DNA of 8,265 bases from Phycisphaerales bacterium (GTDB lineage: Bacteria; Planctomycetota; Phycisphaerae; Phycisphaerales; UBA1924), in assembly GCA_030680655.1 (NCBI GenBank), contig JAUXUZ010000137.1, forward strand, positions 1-8,265, given 5' to 3'. The notes under the pieces were generated by a model. The model was not told the DNA's origin. It made no database searches and saw only the letters and a program-made list of their open reading frames with translations. The position numbers and the translations under genes are program-made. Below, piece after piece: positions 5,077 to 8,265 of the stretch. Positions within the stretch are counted from its first letter, which is position 1; each line of letters starts with the position of its first letter.

Positions 5077-6345
5077 GTGCGACTCGCCCTCTTCACCGAC
5101 ACCCTCGGCGACATCAACGGTGTCTCCCGTTTCCTCACAACCCTCGCCGCGCACGCACACAAGAACAACCTCCCCCTCCTCATCCTCACCTCCACGCGCT
5201 TTGAGGTTCCAAACCTCCCCACCATCACCAACATCTCTCCGCGCTTCGCGGCGCCCATCCCCCGCTACCCCCAGCTCCAGCTCGCCCTCCCCTCCCGCCG
5301 CGCCCTCACCGCGGCCGCCGACGCCTTCAACCCCACCCACATCCACGTCTCCACCCCCGGCCCGATCGGCTACCTCGGCCGCGCGTATGCGCTCAAGCGC
5401 AAGCTCCCCCTCGCCGGCACCTACCACACCGACTTCCCCGCCTACGTCGACCACCTCTTTGACCACGAGTCCCTCACCGCCCTCACCACCACCGCGATGC
5501 GCTGGTTCTATCGCCCGTTCACCACCCTCTTCTCCCGCTCAGCCGACTACGCCACCCGCCTCGAGTCCATCGGCATCCCCCAAACCCGCCTCACCCGCCT
5601 CCGCCCGGGCATCAATCTCGATCTGTTCCACGGTTCGCGCAGCGAACGTTCAGCCCCCTTCGCCCGCGCAGCGGGAGAAGGTGGCCGAGGCTTTGCAAGG
5701 CCGGATGAGGGTGCCTTGAGGGTGGCACCGGTCTCCGACCGGTGCACGGGTTCCCCCGGTCTCCGACCGGGGTCTGCTTCACTCCACCTCCTCTACGTCG
5801 GCCGGATCAGCATCGAGAAGAACCTCCCCTTCCTCACCCACCTATGGCCGCGCACGAGCGCCGCCCTCCGCGCCGCCGGCATCAACGCACACCTCACCAT
5901 CACCGGCGAAGGCCCCTACGAACCCGCGATGAAGGCCGCACTCGCCGCGCACAACGCCCGCTTCACCGGCGTCCTCCGAAGCACCGCCCTCGCCGACCTC
6001 TACCGCTCCGCCGACTTGTTCCTCTTCCCCTCCACCACCGACACCCTCGGCCAGGCCGTCATGGAAGCCCAGGCCTGCGGCCTGCCCGCCCTCATCTCCA
6101 CCATTGGCGGCCCCAGCGAGATCACGCTCAACCACCGCACAGCCCTCGCCCTCCCGATCATCCAGAGCGCCTGGCACAACGCCATCCTCCGCCTCGCCAC
6201 AGAACACGCACTCCGCGCCGCCATGTCCCAGGCCGCCGCCACGCACGGGGCAGCCTTTCCGTTCGCCGCGAGCGCCGAGCATTTCTGGGCGAGTCACGCA
6301 CAGTCCCTTCCCGCAACACGGCCAACTGCGCAGGCGCCTACTTGA
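5077..6345 (+). CDS. GT4-family glycosyltransferase with an in-frame repeat insertion
   Basis: This GT-B fold glycosyltransferase (422 residues) transfers a sugar from a nucleotide-sugar donor to an unknown acceptor. The N-terminal acceptor domain starts VRLALFTDTLGDINGVSRFL and contains HVSTPGPIGYLGRAYA and LAGTYHTDFPAYVDHL. The linker has LRPGINLDLFH. The C-terminal donor domain has LLYVGRISIEKNL (about 238-250, with the phosphate-contacting Arg and Lys), TGEGP (about 276-280) and a DTLGQAVMEAQACGLP segment. In that segment the usual E-x7-E is D322-x7-E330. The pattern resembles SQD2/PimA-like enzymes acting on lipids. Between LFH and LLYVGR there are about 53 residues instead of the usual 20-25. 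The extra part (about residues 186-232) is Gly/Arg/Ser-rich and encoded by palindromic repeat DNA (5633-5772). I chose GTG 5077 because it begins the family's first beta strand; TTG 5053 lies within the TTTGAACTT repeat. No Shine-Dalgarno is visible. Confidence 0.91.
   Translation: MRLALFTDTLGDINGVSRFLTTLAAHAHKNNLPLLILTSTRFEVPNLPTITNISPRFAAPIPRYPQLQLALPSRRALTAAADAFNPTHIHVSTPGPIGYLGRAYALKRKLPLAGTYHTDFPAYVDHLFDHESLTALTTTAMRWFYRPFTTLFSRSADYATRLESIGIPQTRLTRLRPGINLDLFHGSRSERSAPFARAAGEGGRGFARPDEGALRVAPVSDRCTGSPGLRPGSASLHLLYVGRISIEKNLPFLTHLWPRTSAALRAAGINAHLTITGEGPYEPAMKAALAAHNARFTGVLRSTALADLYRSADLFLFPSTTDTLGQAVMEAQACGLPALISTIGGPSEITLNHRTALALPIIQSAWHNAILRLATEHALRAAMSQAAATHGAAFPFAASAEHFWASHAQSLPATRPTAQAPT
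5633..5772 (+). repeat. Composite palindromic element inserted in frame in the glycosyltransferase gene (contains copy B)
   Basis: Four hairpins lie in 140 bases. (1) GTTCGC/GCGAAC around GCA (5633-5647). (2) An 11-bp stem with one mismatch, CCTTCGCCCGC with GCGGGAGAAGG around GCA (5657-5681). (3) GCACCGGTC/GACCGGTGC around TCC (5725-5745), perfect. (4) CCCCGGTC/GACCGGGG around TCC (5754-5772), perfect. After hairpin 2, GAGGCTTTGCAA (5688-5699) and TGAGGGTGCCTT (5707-5718) match the tail of the intergenic module at 4957-5020. The element contains no stop in the gene's frame, so the protein continues through it. Its translation has no resemblance to glycosyltransferases and sits at the flexible linker between the two Rossmann-like domains, where an insertion is most easily tolerated. 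Confidence 0.75.
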
Positions 6346-6371
6346 ATCGCTCGAGCCCGCTTCGTTAAGCT
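6342..6371 (+). promoter_or_regulatory. Weak candidate promoter before the small membrane protein gene
   Basis: TTGAAT (6342-6347, four of six matches to TTGACA) is followed after 18 bases by TAAGCT (6366-6371, three of six to TATAAT). The predicted transcript would have a leader of about 23 bases carrying GGGAG (6388-6392). It overlaps the stop codon of the glycosyltransferase gene, so readthrough transcription is an equally simple explanation. Confidence 0.25.
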
Positions 6372-6400
6372 CCCTCCGCCCAATCCCGGGAGTACCGATA

Positions 6401-6730
6401 CTGCACTACTTCGTTTACATCTTCTTCACGCTCCACGGTCTCTGCCTGATCGTTCTGGGAAGGCCGCCTATCACCATCGACAAGACAAAGCACGTCCAGT
6501 GGCGCGTCCTCGGCGCGGTCGAGATGACGCTGTTCCCCGTCGCTGCCGCCGCGGCGGTCGTTACCGGCCTGGTACTGGCCGTGCGCAACCCCGGTATGGA
6601 CGAGCAGACATTCCTAACGCAGCACCGGACGGTGTTCCGGACCGTCGAGTACTCCACGATCGGCGTGTACTTCGTGGCAATGCTGATCTGGGAAAGCGCC
6701 ATCCGCAAACGCATCGCGGCTGGTCGCTGA
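6401..6730 (+). CDS. Small three-helix membrane protein of unknown function
   Basis: This is a protein of about 109 residues with three hydrophobic segments: roughly 2-20 (HYFVYIFFTLHGLCLIVLG), 38-61 (a segment rich in Ala and Val) and 84-98 (STIGVYFVAMLIWE). A basic C-terminal tail (RKRIAAGR) suggests a cytoplasmic end. I do not recognise the family. The start is uncertain. There is no ATG, GTG or TTG in frame between the glycosyltransferase stop and the first helix. CTG at 6401 is the best placed, with GGGAG eight bases upstream (6388-6392). The next ATG upstream in frame (6104) lies deep inside the glycosyltransferase gene and would add about 100 unrelated residues. The coding sense is supported by the helices and by a clean stop before the repeat at 6743-6774. 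It lies 55 bases after the glycosyltransferase and may be cotranscribed with it. Confidence 0.62.
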   Translation: MHYFVYIFFTLHGLCLIVLGRPPITIDKTKHVQWRVLGAVEMTLFPVAAAAAVVTGLVLAVRNPGMDEQTFLTQHRTVFRTVEYSTIGVYFVAMLIWESAIRKRIAAGR

Positions 6731-6742
6731 GCAGATCTTCTT

Positions 6743-6774
6743 CTCCGCATCCTCCGCACTTCTCCGTGCCTCCG
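6743..6774 (+). repeat. Degenerate CTCCG-spaced repeat (CGGAG on the minus strand)
   Basis: CTCCG recurs at 6743, 6752, 6762 and 6770, that is, every 8-10 bases, within a pyrimidine-rich tract. On the minus strand it reads as successive GCGGAG, CGGAG blocks. This resembles a dispersed GCGGAG/GCAGAG-type repeat I recall from intergenic regions of many bacteria. It lies between the convergent membrane-protein and MFS genes. It shows no strong hairpin, so it is not a clear terminator. Confidence 0.5.
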
Positions 6775-6785
6775 CGTTCCCGCCC

Positions 6786-8264
6786 TCACCCCCCCGCATC
6801 CGCATCCCCCCGCACCGCCGCCGCGATCGCGTGACGCACCACCGGCCGACCCGGCCCCACGTGAAACTTCCGTGCCGCCTCCTGCAGGCACTGGTCCGCC
6901 TTCGTCACCCGGTCGTGCTGGCGCAGGTGCTCGGCCCAGCTCTCGGCCATGAAGATCTCAAGCCACCGGCGCGGGTCCTCGATGTCCTGGCTCAGCACCC
7001 AGCTGATCGCGCCGTCGCGGTACCGCGTCACGCTGACGGGCCCCATCGCACGCCTGAACGCTTCCGCGTTCTCCGGCTCGACGATGTACTCAACCGTGAT
7101 CACCACCGGTCCCTCTTCAGCGCCGATCGCGCGGCGCATCACCGGGTCGGGCCATGCGCCCTTCTCGTGCGCGCTGACCGACAGCGGCACAAACCGCCAC
7201 CGCACCAGCGTGATCAAACCAAGCAGCAGGCCCCCCGCCGCGGCCAGCAGCGCCGCATCGACCGATGACAGGAACCAGCCGCCCTGCACCCCAACCACCC
7301 GCGCCGGCAACACCTGCGCCAGCGCCCCCCACAGCGCACTCCCGCCCGCCATGCACCCAAAGTGCAGCATGAAGTACCACGACAGCGCCCGGCCGCGCAC
7401 CCACGGCGGCGTGCCCGCCTGCGAGCTGCTGTTGCTGCACATCACCACCGTCACCCACCCGCCGCCACCAACCACCATCGCGCCGTACGCCGCCAGCCGC
7501 CCCCAGCCGGGGCTCACCAGCGCCAGCGTCAGCATGCACAGGGCCATCGCGCCTGTTGCGCACACCGCCAGCAGGTTGTAGTTGACGCGCACGCGGAGCA
7601 CGCCAAACGCGAGCGCCCCGCTCACCGCGCCGGCGCCGAAGCACCCCATCAGCACGCCGTAGCCGGATGCCCCCAGCCCCACCTCGTCACGCGCGACCAG
7701 CGGCAGCAGCGCCCACAGGGCGCTCGCCGGGAGCACAAAGCTCGTTGTCCGCACCAGCACCGCCCGCATCGGCGCGCTGTGGCGCACGTAGCGCCACCCC
7801 GCGCGCACCGCGCCGGTCAGCCGCTCGGCGGGTGCGCCGCCGGGGCCACCCTTGGCACGCATGCCTACCGGCGTCCGCCACAGCACCAGGGCGATCACGC
7901 CGAAGCTCGCGGCGTTGAGCGCGAACGCCGCCGCCGGCCCGCCGAAGCGGGCCACGACCAGCCCGCCGATCGCCGGGCCAACCGCACGCGCAAGGTTCAT
8001 CGCCAGCGAGTTCAGCGCCGAGGCCTCGGCGATGCGCTCGGGCTTCACCATCCCGCTCATCAGCGTCTGCCAGGCCGCGTTGCCCAGCGCCGCCGCGATC
8101 CCCAGCAGCACCGTGAAGAGCAGCAGCACGCCCGGCAGCAGGTAGTCACCCCAGGCCATCAGCGAGAGCGCCGCGGCGCACACGCCGCTGACCGCCTGGA
8201 CCGCCATCAGCAGACGGCGCCGGTCCACCACATCTGCGAGCGCGCCAGACGGCACAGCCAGGAT
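6786..8264 (-). CDS. MFS_3-type exporter with C-terminal ABM-like domain, 5'-partial
   Basis: This is a major facilitator superfamily exporter of the MFS_3 (transmembrane secretion effector, EntS-related) type, entering from beyond the right edge. The first visible residues, ILAVPSGALADVVDRRRLL, are the loop 2-3 signature that follows the second helix. About 40-50 N-terminal residues are therefore missing, and the GTG at 8255 is not the true start. Many hydrophobic segments follow through about 7190, with NSLAMNLARAVGPAIGGLVVARFGGPAAAFALNA typical of helices 4-5. After the last helix (around WRFVPL) comes a soluble C-terminal domain (about 7120 down to 6860). It reads GPVVITVEYIVEPENAEAFRRAM...YRDGAISWVLSQDIEDPRRWLEIFMAESWAEHLRQHDRVT, a ferredoxin-like ABM (antibiotic biosynthesis monooxygenase)-like fold often attached to this MFS type. 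The substrate is unknown; siderophores or other small molecules are exported by relatives. It is convergent with the membrane-protein gene. Confidence 0.93.
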   Translation of the reverse strand: MLAVPSGALADVVDRRRLLMAVQAVSGVCAAALSLMAWGDYLLPGVLLLFTVLLGIAAALGNAAWQTLMSGMVKPERIAEASALNSLAMNLARAVGPAIGGLVVARFGGPAAAFALNAASFGVIALVLWRTPVGMRAKGGPGGAPAERLTGAVRAGWRYVRHSAPMRAVLVRTTSFVLPASALWALLPLVARDEVGLGASGYGVLMGCFGAGAVSGALAFGVLRVRVNYNLLAVCATGAMALCMLTLALVSPGWGRLAAYGAMVVGGGGWVTVVMCSNSSSQAGTPPWVRGRALSWYFMLHFGCMAGGSALWGALAQVLPARVVGVQGGWFLSSVDAALLAAAGGLLLGLITLVRWRFVPLSVSAHEKGAWPDPVMRRAIGAEEGPVVITVEYIVEPENAEAFRRAMGPVSVTRYRDGAISWVLSQDIEDPRRWLEIFMAESWAEHLRQHDRVTKADQCLQEAARKFHVGPGRPVVRHAIAAAVRGDADAGG

Positions 8265-8265
8265 G

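Overview
This is a GC-rich bacterial segment, strongly biased to G or C at third codon positions. The bacterial-type asparaginyl-tRNA synthetase and the overall gene style fit a planctomycete-like bacterium. That placement is an inference from gene style and interspersed repeats, not proven by any single marker. Both ends are open: a reading frame runs off the left edge on the minus strand, and an MFS transporter runs off the right edge.

Layout. Positions 1-274 read on the minus strand as part of a cysteine-rich CXC (tesmin/TSO1-type) domain preceded by an acidic stretch. This domain is normally eukaryotic. At about position 275 the coding signature switches sharply to the plus strand, into a metallo-beta-lactamase-fold hydrolase (to 1003) that lacks its usual N-terminal strands. 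A two-gene unit follows (1030-1867): a small protein of unknown function and an overlapping nucleotidyltransferase-like protein of the DUF6036 type. It is probably driven by an extended -10 promoter placed so that the mRNA would be leaderless. On the minus strand come a TPR-like lipoprotein (1877-2797), a small cysteine-rich unknown (2933-3424) and asparaginyl-tRNA synthetase (3428-4921). The last two are read as a tight pair, asnS first. Divergently, on the plus strand, a GT4 glycosyltransferase (5077-6345) is followed by a three-helix membrane protein (6401-6730). The MFS_3-type exporter (6786 to the right edge, minus) converges on that membrane protein.

The most distinctive content is short interspersed palindromes. 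They lie between genes (2819-2908 and 4957-5020) and, strikingly, inside the glycosyltransferase gene (5633-5772), where about 140 bases carrying four hairpins are read through in frame. One module is shared between the 4957-5020 and 5657-5719 copies. Seven of the eight hairpins have a C(GNA)G- or C(GNNA)G-type mini-loop on one strand, and the two copies of one hairpin differ by a compensatory base-pair change. Two further repeat types (TTTGAACTT copies at 5031-5060 and CTCCG-spaced copies at 6743-6774) fill other gaps.

No tRNA, rRNA, CRISPR array or complete transposase gene is visible. The best candidates for something new are the in-frame palindrome insertion with its related intergenic modules, the two-gene toxin-antitoxin-like unit, and the out-of-place CXC domain. 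The CXC domain may simply mark a chimeric contig end.
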